From NCBI RefSeq assembly GCF_010726645.1, contig NZ_AP022563.1, positions 992,001 to 1,056,000 of the forward strand: a stretch of DNA of 64,000 nt, read 5' to 3'. Both the position numbers and the translations under genes were made by a program. The notes under the pieces were generated by a model. That model was not told where the DNA came from. It made no database searches and saw only the letters and a list, made by a program, of their open reading frames with translations. This document shows, in pieces, positions 10,363 through 20,100 of the stretch (within the stretch, counting starts at the first letter, position 1; the number at the start of each line of letters is the position of its first letter). The DNA comes from Mycolicibacterium duvalii (lineage in GTDB: Bacteria > Actinomycetota > Actinomycetes > Mycobacteriales > Mycobacteriaceae).

Positions 10363-10788
10363 ATGCTGATCGTGGCGCTCGTGCTGGCCGTCATCGGACT
10401 GGCGGCCCTGGTCACCGCGGTGGTCACCAGCAATGAGCTGATCGCCTGGGTGTGCATCGCGGCCAGCGTGATCGGTGTCGTGCTGCTCATCGTCGACGCG
10501 CTGCGAGACCGTTCTCGGCGGTCCGCCGGTGACGAAGCGAACGGCTCCGCTGACGAGGGCACCGCCGACGAGGGCGGGGATGAGACCTACGCCGAGGAGT
10601 ACCCCGACGAGGCTCCCGTCGCGTGGGAGGCCGAGGGCGAGCCCTCGAGTATGGCTTCCGAGGGCGAGCCCTCGGGTATGGCTCCCGAGGACGAGCCCTC
10701 GAGTGTGGCCTCCGAGGGCGAGCCGTCGCCGGTCACCGACGACTCAGAACCCCGCGATGTCACCGACGATGACGCTCGCAGATCCTGA
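10363..10788 (+). CDS. Small two-helix membrane protein with acidic repeat tail (Rv2144c-like)
   Basis: Unknown function. The 141-residue product has two membrane helices in its first 47 residues (MLIVALVLAVIGLAALVTAVV and LIAWVCIAASVIGVVLLIVDAL), a short basic stretch, then a highly acidic cytosolic or external tail. The position directly after wag31 and the N-terminal sequence match the mycobacterial family represented by Rv2144c. The tail contains four copies of a nine-residue unit (EGEPSSMAS type) encoded by an in-frame 27-bp tandem repeat, so the tail is longer than I would expect for the family. Confidence 0.8.
   Translation: MLIVALVLAVIGLAALVTAVVTSNELIAWVCIAASVIGVVLLIVDALRDRSRRSAGDEANGSADEGTADEGGDETYAEEYPDEAPVAWEAEGEPSSMASEGEPSGMAPEDEPSSVASEGEPSPVTDDSEPRDVTDDDARRS
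10633..10740 (+). repeat. Four-copy 27-bp in-frame tandem repeat (candidate VNTR)
   Basis: Units at 10633-10659, 10660-10686, 10687-10713 and 10714-10740 each begin GAG GRC GAG CC and encode E-G/D-E-P-S-x-x-A/T-x. The first three differ at only a few positions. The fourth has diverged in its second half. The unit length keeps frame, so copy-number change would lengthen or shorten the acidic tail without breaking the gene. Confidence 0.85.
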
Positions 10789-10799
10789 CTGGTTGCGGG

Positions 10800-11507
10800 T
10801 CAACGCTTTTCGGTGATCTCCGGGCCGGAGACGGTCGGGGTGGCGAGTAGTTCGCACACTTCGTCGTCGCTGACCTGACGGAAGTCCTCGTACACCTGGC
10901 CAACGGCGCGGAAGTCACGCGGCGACGTCGAGCAGACCACCTCGTCGGCTTCGTGGCGCAGCTCCCGACATACCGAGAGCGGGCCGACCGGAACGGCGAC
11001 CACAACCTTCCGGGCGCCGGCCTGACGCACCGAGCGCACCGCCGCGAACATGCTGGCACCGGTGGCGATCCCGTCGTCGACGAGGATCACCGTCTTGCCG
11101 TGCAGGTGCAACGGACCGCGTCCGCCGCGGTAGACCTGTTCCCGGCGGTGCAGTTCGACGGTTTCCCGCTCGACGGCGGCCCGGACCTCCTCGTCGCCGA
11201 GTCCCAGGCTGCGCAGCAGATCGTCGTTGAGGACGACGCCGCCACCCGTGGCCAGTGCCCCCATCGCCAGCTCCGGGTATTGCGGCACTCCGAGCTTGCG
11301 CACCAGGCACACGTCCAGGGGCGCCTCGAGTGCGGCGGCGACCTCCCACCCGACCGGGACACCGCCCCGGGCCAGACCCAGCACCTGAACCGCCGCACTG
11401 TGCGCGCGGTCGCGGTGGTCGCTCAGGTCGCGGGCCAGTACCCGCCCCGCGTCGCGGCGGTCGGAGAAGGTACGCGTTCGACCGGTCCTCACCTCGTGAA
11501 TCCTCAC
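10800..11507 (-). CDS. Phosphoribosyltransferase-domain protein (Rv2143-like)
   Basis: A type I phosphoribosyltransferase fold protein of 235 residues. The PRPP-binding motif VILVDDGIATGASMFAAVR is near the centre, after the LGLARGGVPVGWEVAAAL loop and VRKLGVPQYPELAMGA. Such stand-alone PRT proteins in mycobacteria have no proven substrate. I chose the GTG at 11507 (reading MRIHEVRTGR). The frame stays open further upstream to 11750, but that extension runs into the start of the divergent gene and shows no domain. It converges on the wag31-side gene with an 11-base gap. Confidence 0.75.
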   Translation of the reverse strand: MRIHEVRTGRTRTFSDRRDAGRVLARDLSDHRDRAHSAAVQVLGLARGGVPVGWEVAAALEAPLDVCLVRKLGVPQYPELAMGALATGGGVVLNDDLLRSLGLGDEEVRAAVERETVELHRREQVYRGGRGPLHLHGKTVILVDDGIATGASMFAAVRSVRQAGARKVVVAVPVGPLSVCRELRHEADEVVCSTSPRDFRAVGQVYEDFRQVSDDEVCELLATPTVSGPEITEKR

Positions 11508-11604
11508 TGCCACCCTGCCGCGGGGATACCCGCGCACGCAACGGGCAATCCCTGCCGGAGTGCGCGCCGAATAACCAGGGACCGACGACTGACCAGGAGG
11601 AGCA

Positions 11605-12972
11605 GTGGGGATCGATTTCGAGAGCATCGTCGACCAGCCCCGCGACGAGGTGTGGACGTGGCACACCCGACCAGGAGCGATCCATCGGCTGACTCCGCCG
11701 TGGCAGCCGATGCGCGCGCTCGCCGAAGCCGAGTCATTGGCCGACGGCACGGCGGTGCTGCGGCTGCCGGGTGGGCTGCGCTGGGTCGCGCGCCATGACC
11801 CGTCGGCCTATCAGCCGCCGTACCGATTCGTCGACGAGCTGTCGTCGGATGGTGTGCTGTCCTGGCCGGTCCGGCTGGCCGGCGGATGGCGTCACACGCA
11901 CACCTTCGAAGACATCGACGGCACCCGGACCCGCATGCGCGATCGGGTCGAGTCCGCGGTGCCGGCCGGGCTGCTGCGGCCGATGTTCGTCTATCGGCAT
12001 CGCCAGGTGGCCGACGATCTGGCAGCCCATCGCAGGGCGGCAGACGCGGGGCTGGCCACCCCGACCGTGGTTGCCGTCACCGGGGCCTCGGGGCTGGTGG
12101 GCGCGGCGTTGTCGGCGTTTCTTACCACCGGCGGCCACCGCGTCATCCGGCTGGTGCGCCGCCCGGCGCGGGGCGCCGACGAACGCCAGTGGACGCCGAC
12201 ATCACCGGCGGGTGATCTGCTCGACGGTGTCGACGCGGTGATCCACCTCGCCGGTGAGTCGATCGCCGGACGCTTCAACTCCGCGCACCGCGCCAAGATC
12301 CGTGACAGCCGGGTCGAGCCGACACGGCGCCTGGCGGAGGTGGCCGCCGGCGCGAACGACGGGCCGCGCGTGTTCATCAGCGCGTCGGCGATCGGCTTCT
12401 ACGGCAGCGACCGCGGCGATACGCAACTCACCGAGGACAGCGGTCGGGGGGACGGATTCCTCGCCGATGTGGTCACCGACTGGGAGGCCGCGACCACGCC
12501 GGCTCATGACGCCGGGCTGCGCGTGGTCAAGGTGCGCACCGGGATAGTGCAGTCCGCGGCCGGTGGGACGCTGCACCTGTTGCGGCCACTGTTCGCCGCG
12601 GGGCTGGGCGGTCGTGTCGGGGACGGCCGGCAGTGGATGGCGTGGATCGGTCTGGACGATTTGATCGACATCTACCACCGTGCCCTTTTCGACGAGCGTC
12701 TCGAGGGCGCGGTCAATGCCGTTGCGCCCGAACCGGTCCGCAACTCGGAGTACACCGCGACGCTGGCGCGCGTGCTGCACCGGCCCGCGCTGGTGCCGGT
12801 GCCTCCGGTGGGTCCCCGCATCCTGCTGGGGGAGCAGGGCGCGCGGGAACTGGCCGAGGCGAGCCAGCGGGTGGTGCCGGCCACGCTGCTCGGCCTCGAG
12901 CACACGTTCCGTGCGCCCGATCTCGGTGCGGCGCTGGCACATCAGCTGGGTCGTGCCGAACCGGCGACATGA
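11605..12972 (+). CDS. TIGR01777-family epimerase with N-terminal SRPBCC domain (SulA/YfcH type)
   Basis: A two-domain protein of 455 residues. Residues 1 to about 150 form a START/SRPBCC (polyketide cyclase-like) ligand-binding domain, including WTWHTRPGAIHRLTPPW and RMRDRVESAVP. From about residue 153 there is an NAD(P)-binding extended SDR domain with TGASGLVGAALSAFL, VIHLAGESIAGR and ISASAIGFYGSDRGD, the TIGR01777 marks. Mycobacterial and cyanobacterial members have been linked to cell division or envelope (SulA-like), but the reaction is unknown. GTG start preceded by GGAGGAG. Its 3' end overlaps the convergent amidotransferase gene by 31 bases. Confidence 0.85.
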   Translation: MGIDFESIVDQPRDEVWTWHTRPGAIHRLTPPWQPMRALAEAESLADGTAVLRLPGGLRWVARHDPSAYQPPYRFVDELSSDGVLSWPVRLAGGWRHTHTFEDIDGTRTRMRDRVESAVPAGLLRPMFVYRHRQVADDLAAHRRAADAGLATPTVVAVTGASGLVGAALSAFLTTGGHRVIRLVRRPARGADERQWTPTSPAGDLLDGVDAVIHLAGESIAGRFNSAHRAKIRDSRVEPTRRLAEVAAGANDGPRVFISASAIGFYGSDRGDTQLTEDSGRGDGFLADVVTDWEAATTPAHDAGLRVVKVRTGIVQSAAGGTLHLLRPLFAAGLGGRVGDGRQWMAWIGLDDLIDIYHRALFDERLEGAVNAVAPEPVRNSEYTATLARVLHRPALVPVPPVGPRILLGEQGARELAEASQRVVPATLLGLEHTFRAPDLGAALAHQLGRAEPAT

Positions 12973-13673
12973 GTCAGGAATCCGGACACCAGATCCCGGA
13001 TCCGCGGTGCCGTTGCTTCCGTCAGATCTGCTGTGCGAGTGAGTAGTTGATCATGGTCGAGTCCGGCGGCGACGACCTCGCCGTCGCGGTCGTCGGCGAG
13101 CCAGGCCTGCAGCAGGTCGATGTCGACCTCAGGGTGGAACTGCAGACCCATCGCTCGGCCCAGCACGAACGCCTGTGACGCGTTGGATGTCCGGGCGATC
13201 TCGTTGGCGCCCGGCGGCAACGTCCACCGGTCGAAATGCCACTGGAACCACGGACCGCCGGGGACGATGTCGGGCTGGTCGCTGAGCACGTCGTACCAAC
13301 CGATCTCTGGCCGCGGTGAGCGGGTGACGGTGCCGCCGAACGTCTGGGCCAGCAGCTGACCGCCGAAGCACACGCCGAGCAGCGCGACCCCGGCGTCGGC
13401 GGCATCGCGCAGCAGCTGCATCTGCGTGCCGACCCAGGAGTCGAGCAGCGCTGCGTCATACACCGGCCACCGTGCGCCGAGCGGCACCACGACGTCGTAG
13501 CCGCGCAGGTCGGGAAAGGCGACGTCGCCGGCGGGTTGGTCGCCGCGTTGGTCCGTCACCACCTCGAAAACGTCGACGTCGAAACCGTGGTCGACGAAGG
13601 CCTCGCCGAGAAGGGCCTCGGTCGCGATGGGGTCATTGACCAGAAACAGCACCGTGGGGGACACGGCGGCCAT
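12942..13673 (-). CDS. Class I glutamine amidotransferase-like protein
   Basis: A GATase1 domain protein of 243 residues. The nucleophile cysteine is in LLGVCFGGQLLA, and the His/Glu pair in GLQFHPEVD, so the triad is complete. No synthase domain is attached and no obvious acceptor partner lies next to it. Relatives are annotated as stand-alone GMP-synthase-like amidotransferases or gamma-glutamyl hydrolases. ATG at 13673 chosen (MAAVSPTVLFLV). The frame extends upstream without similarity. It is divergent from the giant hydrolase gene across a 526-base gap. Confidence 0.82.
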   Translation of the reverse strand: MAAVSPTVLFLVNDPIATEALLGEAFVDHGFDVDVFEVVTDQRGDQPAGDVAFPDLRGYDVVVPLGARWPVYDAALLDSWVGTQMQLLRDAADAGVALLGVCFGGQLLAQTFGGTVTRSPRPEIGWYDVLSDQPDIVPGGPWFQWHFDRWTLPPGANEIARTSNASQAFVLGRAMGLQFHPEVDIDLLQAWLADDRDGEVVAAGLDHDQLLTRTADLTEATAPRIRDLVSGFLTHVAGSARPS

Positions 13674-14199
13674 TATCGCGTCGGTCCCGCCGCGGGACGT
13701 CAGACGGGCCGACGCTGGACGCCGAGCGGAGCGGACTGAATTAGCCGGATCGCCACCGGCGGAATTTTGCATAGTTTGCCAATGCACTTTTCGCCAGACC
13801 GCTGGGCGAAGTGGGGCGCCCAGTCGACGCCCCCTCTGTCGATTGTGTTGACATCGCGCCCCCATTTGTTCGGATGGTCGACATCGGGGAGTGTCGGGAA
13901 GCGCTGGGCGAGCATGCTGCGGCGCATGACAGCCCGCAATGGTGGTTCGCTGGAACGATATGCATTTCGATAGAAAACATATCTATGAGCTGGTTTTCAG
14001 TGCCATCGGCCGATCTAGGTATTTGCTTCTGTGCCTGTCCCGGGGTCGGCAGGACTTATCACGGCAAATCCTTGACGGCCGACAGGTGTGTGGGGTTACA
14101 TGCTTTCTTAGTCGTCAATAATGGCCCCCTCTGATACCGGAGAGTTGGCAGTTATCCGGCGCATTCGCTGCGGTTCGATCGAACAGGAGTACGTTGCTG
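13674..14199. promoter_or_regulatory. 526-base divergent intergenic region upstream of the giant hydrolase
   Basis: No convincing gene is present. Short frames here have no domain or codon pattern resembling neighbours. The stretch 13950-14130 is clearly lower in GC than the surroundings and includes a perfect 6-bp inverted repeat GATATG/CATATC at 13957-13983 with a 15-base loop. A strong RBS AGGAG at 14185-14189 precedes the ATG at 14200. The region is long enough to carry regulated promoters for both divergent genes, but I cannot name a regulator site. Confidence 0.5.
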
Positions 14200-17100
14200 A
14201 TGGGTTACGGACGATTCGTGGGCCGAGTGGGTGCATTAGCTGTGGCGCTGGGCGTGGGTCTGGCCGCGCCTGCCATCGCCGCCGCGGATCCAGGCGACGA
14301 CAGCGCTGCCGGTGACTCGCCGGCCGGCGCGGCACGCGCGGAGAGCAGTCCCGTCGACGCACCGACGCGTCGCGCGTCGGAGACCCGCGGCCGTTCGGCG
14401 CTGGCTCCCGCGGAGGATCCCGGGGACGGGGATGCCGAGGTCGAGGACTCCGAGGCCGGCGATACGGTCGACGAGCCCGCGGAACCCGAGGCCGCGCCCG
14501 ACGAGCCGTCCGACGGGCTGGTGCACGACGAGCCGGCGCCGACCCAGCGGCGTACCGAGCCGGCCGCCCGACGCGGTGACCGCCCCGTCTTCGGCGGTGA
14601 CATCGACGACAGCGGCACGCGCAGGGCCGACACCGCCTTTACCGATGTCGGAGACAGCGGCGCTACTGATGCCGGAGACAGCGCCGTCGCCGCCGAGCCC
14701 GACGTCCGGCCGTCACGTCGAGTGGCCCGCACCGCCGTCGACGACCCGGCCGAGGCGCGCCTGCTCACAGCGCCGGCTGCCGAGGAATCGGTAACCGGCC
14801 TCGCGGACCACCGCACGGCCGCCGCGACGCTGACGGCACCGGACACCGCGGACACGGCGACCACGCCGGTGACCGGCCTTGGCCGGCTGGTGTCGAGGTT
14901 CCTCGCGATCCTCGGTATCGGCCAATCGGCCGGCACGGGGAGCACGCCGCTGCCGGCATTCGAGTTCGTCACCGCCGTCCTCGGCACCATCCGCCGCGAG
15001 ATCGACCGGCTGTTCGCCAATCACGGTCCCACCGCGGCCGTCGCTGCTGTCAGTCGTAACGCCGACGGTGCGGTCACCGGCACGATCGATGCCGTCGACC
15101 CGGAAGGTGACCGGCTCGTCTACACGGTGCTGGAAGGACCGGCCCACGGCACCGTGCACCTTGGTACCTCAGGGCAGTTCACCTATCGGGCCGATGCCGC
15201 CGCCACCGCCGGTGCCGACACCTTCGTGATCGGTGTGCGCGATGCCGGTCTGCACCTGCGGTCGGTCACCCCGCTGACCACCGCGGTCCCCGTCACGGTG
15301 ACGCTGGTCGAAGCGGACAGCGTCGTGGCCGCCCGGGTGGCGGCCACCAGTGTCGGTACCGGCCGGGTGTACCACGTGACGACGTCCGGAGGCGACATCG
15401 ACGGCTTCGACCCGACCCGCGACAAGCTCGACCTCGGCGATGTGTCGGTGCACAACTTCATCGTCGTCGACACCGCCGAAGGCGTCGGATTCCGCAACCC
15501 GTGGTCCGGTCAGACCGCGGTCATCCGCGGTGTGTCGCTGGGCCAGCTCACCGTCGACAGTTTCACGCCGATCATCAACGACCATCTGCGCCAGGACCTT
15601 TCGGGTGCGATTGCCTGGGAGCACGGTGTGGTGGCCGCACCCGGCACCGTATATGCACGCTCCCACGAACTCGGCCAGATCGACCGGGTCGCCTTCAACC
15701 CCGCCACCGACGTCGTGGACTTCCGCTACTACGGCACCCGCGAGCAGATCTCGGTGACCGACACCCCCGAAGGTGTGGTGATCTCCAACGCCGGCACAGG
15801 GCAGGCGCTCGTCCTGCAGGGCGTCTCCGCCGCACAGTTGAGCGCCCGCAACTTTGTGTTCCACAACGCACAGGTGCGTGAGGACCGGCTCAACCAGCAA
15901 CTCGGCATCGGCGCAGTGCCAGACTCCCAGGTGCGCCCGCAGAACGTCCCGGTCGCCGGGACCACCGCGTGGCCGGTCGCGGCGGGCCCCGGCGCCCCGC
16001 CCAGTGGCCAGACCGGCACCACCACCAAGATCTCGTGGCAGTACGGCAGCCACACGGTCATCTCGTTCGACCCGGCCGTCGACAAGCTCGACTTCGGCTG
16101 GTTCCGCGCCGACAACTTCGACGTCTCCGAAGCCGCCGGTTCCACCCGCATCGCGATCGTCGGCAACGACCAGAGCTACACCCTGGCGGGCGTCGCCGTC
16201 GGAGCCCTGCAGATCAGCAATATCATCGCGCTCGACGACAGCGCCCGCGCCAAGTGGCAGAACCTGATCTACGCCGCGGTGCCGCCGGTGCCGGTGCCGA
16301 GCCTGACCGTCGGCGACGCCAGTGTGGCCGAGGGGGACAGCGGTTCGACCACGCTGTCGTTCCAGGTGACACTGTCTGGCCCAGCCACCGACATCGTGAC
16401 GGTCGGCTACACCACCAGCACCGGGACGGCCACGGTCGCCGACGACGACTACGTTCCGCTCGTGGGAACCCTGACCTTCGCGCCCGGCGAGACCGTCAAA
16501 ACCGTTGCGGTGGCGGTCAACGGCGACACCACGGTCGAACTCGACGAGCAGCTCTCGCTGAGGTTGTCGGCTCCGGTCAACGCCACCATCGCCGACGGTG
16601 TCGGCGCCGGCACGATCGTCAACGACGACGTCGACACCGCGCCGAGCGCACCGCCGGCCGTCTCGGTCGCCGATCTCGCGGTGGCCGAGGGCGACGGGAC
16701 GCACAACCATTTCATGTTCGTGGTGACCCTGGACAAGGCGCCGACCGAGACCGTGACCGTGCGCTACGTGACCTCCGACGGGACCGCGGCCGCCGGTAGC
16801 GACTACGTCGCCACGTCCGGTGTGTTGACGTTCGCCCCCGGGGTGACCATGCAACTGCTGCACGTCGACGTGATCGGCGACACCGCGACCGAGGCAGCCG
16901 AGACGTTCACCGTCACGCTGACCGAGCCGACCGGAGTCACCCTCGCCGACGCCGTCGCGATCGGCACCATCGTCGACGACGACGCGGTCGCCGGCCAGCC
17001 CGGCCTGAACTCGGGCAACCCGGGCGACGCGCTGTGGGGCGAAGCGCATTTCGCGCCCTACGTGGACATGGGTCTGTGGCCGGTACCGGATCTGCTGGCC

Positions 17101-20100
17101 ATCGCGCAGAGCCGGGGCACCTCGCTGCTGACACTGGGCTTTCTGCAGGCCACCCAGGACGGCGCGCTGGCCTGGGCCGGTCTGCCCGCACTGGCGCCGG
17201 ACTCCGACTTCGAGCAGGCCCGGCAGATCAACGCGTCGATCGCCGCGTTACGGGCCGCCGGTGGCGACGTGATGATCTCGCTGGGCGGGGCGGCAGGCAC
17301 CAGCCTGGCGCAGTGGTACGCCGCACGCGGGCTCAGTGCGTCCGCGCTGGCCGACGCGTACGTCGACATCGTCGATCACTACGCCCTCAATCGCATCGAC
17401 TTCGACATCGAAGGTGCGGCGGTCGCCGACACCGCCGCCGTGGCGCTGGGCAGCCAGGCGCTGCGGCTGCTCCAGCAGCATCGCCCCGACCTCGAGGTGT
17501 GGTACACGCTGCCGGTGCTGCCCAGTGGGCTGACCGCCGACGGGCTTGCCGTTGTCCGCGGCGCCGTGAACGCCGGGGCCGCCCTCGACGGCGTCAACAT
17601 CATGGCCATGGACTACGGCGAATCCGCCGCTCCGACAACGGGTCCGAACGCCCAAACGATGGGGGCCTATGCCATCGCGGCGGCCGAATCCACCTACACT
17701 CAACTCAGCGCCCTCTACGCCGAGTTCGGTCAGGCGTTCGGCTGGAACCAGATCGGGATCACCCCGATGATCGGCGTCAATGACGTCACCACCGAGGTGT
17801 TCACCGTCGCCGACGCGCAGGCGCTCGAGGACTTCGCCCGGGCCAAAGGTGTCGGCATGCTCTCGATGTGGTCGGTCACGCGTGACAACCCCGGAACCCT
17901 CGGCCAGGCCACCAACTATGCCTCCGGCATCAGTGCCGCTGCAGGCGCTTTCAGCGGCGTGTGGAACGACTACGGAACCACCAACGTGATCGTCGGTCCG
18001 CCGCCGGCGCTGTCCATCTCCGACGTCACCGTTACCGAGGACGACACCGGCCAGGCGCACGCGGTGTTCCTGGTGACGCTGGACAAACCGTCGGCCTCGA
18101 CGGTGACGGTGCGCTACAGCACCTCCGACGGCACCGCGACCGCCGGCACCGACTACACGTCGGCCTCGGGCACCCTCACCTTCGCGCCCGGGGTGACCAG
18201 CCAGCAGGTCCACGTCGCCGTCACCGCCGACACCGCTGATGAAGCCGACGAACGCTTCACCGTCACGTTGTCCGACCCGACCGGCGCCACCCTGGCCGAC
18301 GCCACCGCGATCGGCACCGTCACCGACGACGACGGTGCCGCCCCGCAACCGGGGTCGGGATCGGTGACCTATGTGGTCAATGACAACTGGGGCGCCGGCT
18401 TCGTCGCCGCGGTCACACTCACCGCGGGAGAGTCGGGGCTGAACGGCTGGACGGTCGAATTCGACACTCCGGCCCTGATCACCAACATCTGGAACGCCGA
18501 GCTCGTCAGCCGGACCGGCGAACACTACGTGGTGCGCAATGCGTCCTGGAACGCGGCGGTGGCCGCCGGCCAGGCGGTCGAGTTCGGCTTCCAGGCAGGC
18601 ACCGCCGGCGGAATTTCCACGGCCACCAACTTCGTGGTCAACGGTGTGCCGATCGGGCCGGACCCGGCGCCGGTGGCGCCGAAGGTGACCGTCGCCGATG
18701 CCGGCGTCACCGAGACCGACACGGGCACCACCAACATGGTGTTCACAGTGACCCTGGACAAGGTGTCGGCGACCCCGGTGAGCATCGCCTACGCGACATC
18801 GAACGGAACCGCCGCCGCAGGAAGCGATTTCACCGCGGCCTCAGGCGTGCTGAGCTTCGCTGCCGGTGAGCTGACCCAGCAGATCGCCGTACCGATCCTC
18901 GGCGACACCGCCGTCGAACAGGACGAGACCTTCACGCTGACGCTGTCCGACCCGAACGGCGTGACCATCGCCGATGGCAGCGCCGTCGGCACCATCGCCA
19001 ACGACGACGTCGCAGCACCGGCGCCCGGCGGTGCGTCGGCGGTGTTCGCGGTGACCGACAACTGGGGTTCGGGCTTCACCGGTGCGGTCACGGTGACCGC
19101 GGGGTCATCCGCACTCAACGGCTGGACGGTCGAATTCGACTCCCCGGCGCAAATCAGCAACATCTGGAACGCCGAGATCGTCGACCGGGTGGGCACCCGC
19201 TACGTGGTGCGCAACGCCCCGTGGAACCCCAGCGTCGCCGCCGGACAGAGCGTCAGCTTCGGATTCCAGGCGTCGCCGGGCGGTGCGTCGGCGACGGCGA
19301 CGAACTTCGCCGTCAACGGCCAACCGTCGACACCAGCCCAGCCGATCATCTCGGTGGCCGACGCCTCGGCCGGCGAGTCCGACGGCGCCACGCAGATGAC
19401 GTTCCTGGTGACGCTGTCGAAAGCATCCAGCGATCCGGTCACCGTCACATATGCGACGGCGGCCGGCACCGCGACTGCAGGAGTGGACTACACCGCCGCC
19501 TCGGGAACGGTGACGTTCGCGCCCGGCGTGCTGTCCCAGCAGATCCAGGTCTCCATCACCGGCGACACCGATGTCGAGCAGAACGAGACCTTCACGCTGA
19601 CGCTGTCGGATCCCAGCGGTGCGACCATCGGCGACGGGTCGGCGGTCGGGACCATCACCGACGACGTCGCCCTGCCCGGCACGGTGTCGCTGAGCATCTC
19701 CGACGCCTCGGTGCTCGAGGGGGCGCCGGGCAGCTCGGCGGCGGCCGGCTACTTCCAGACCGCGGGCAACCAGATCGTCGACGCGGCGGGCAACCCGGTG
19801 CAGATCGCCGGGGTGAACTGGTTCGGCATGGAGAGCGACATCTTCGCCCCGCACGGCCTCTGGACGCGCAACTACAAAGAGATGATGGACCAGATGGCGG
19901 CGTTGGACTTCAACACCATCCGGCTGGCCTACTCCAGCCAGATGCTGCACACCACCGCCGCGCCGTCGGGCATCGACTTTCACAAGAACCCCGACCTGGC
20001 CGGTCTGAGCCCGCTGCAGATCATGGACAAGATCGTCGACTACGCCGGGGAGCTCGGGATGCGCATCATCCTCGATCACCACCGCAGCAGCGCCGGAGCC

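Noticed and set aside
13811..14134. 107-codon frame in the gap before the giant hydrolase
   Set aside because: No RBS, no recognisable domain, unusual residue content. It overlaps the AT-rich regulatory stretch.
14194..14199. TTG at 14194 as start of the giant hydrolase
   Set aside because: It is only 4 bases from AGGAG. The ATG at 14200 has better spacing and starts the usual MGYGRFVGRV signal peptide.
15169..17049. 626-codon minus-strand frame opposite the giant hydrolase
   Set aside because: Composition is typical of a GC-rich shadow (Arg/Gly/Asp/His), with no domain, while the plus strand has clear Calx-beta and GH18 motifs.
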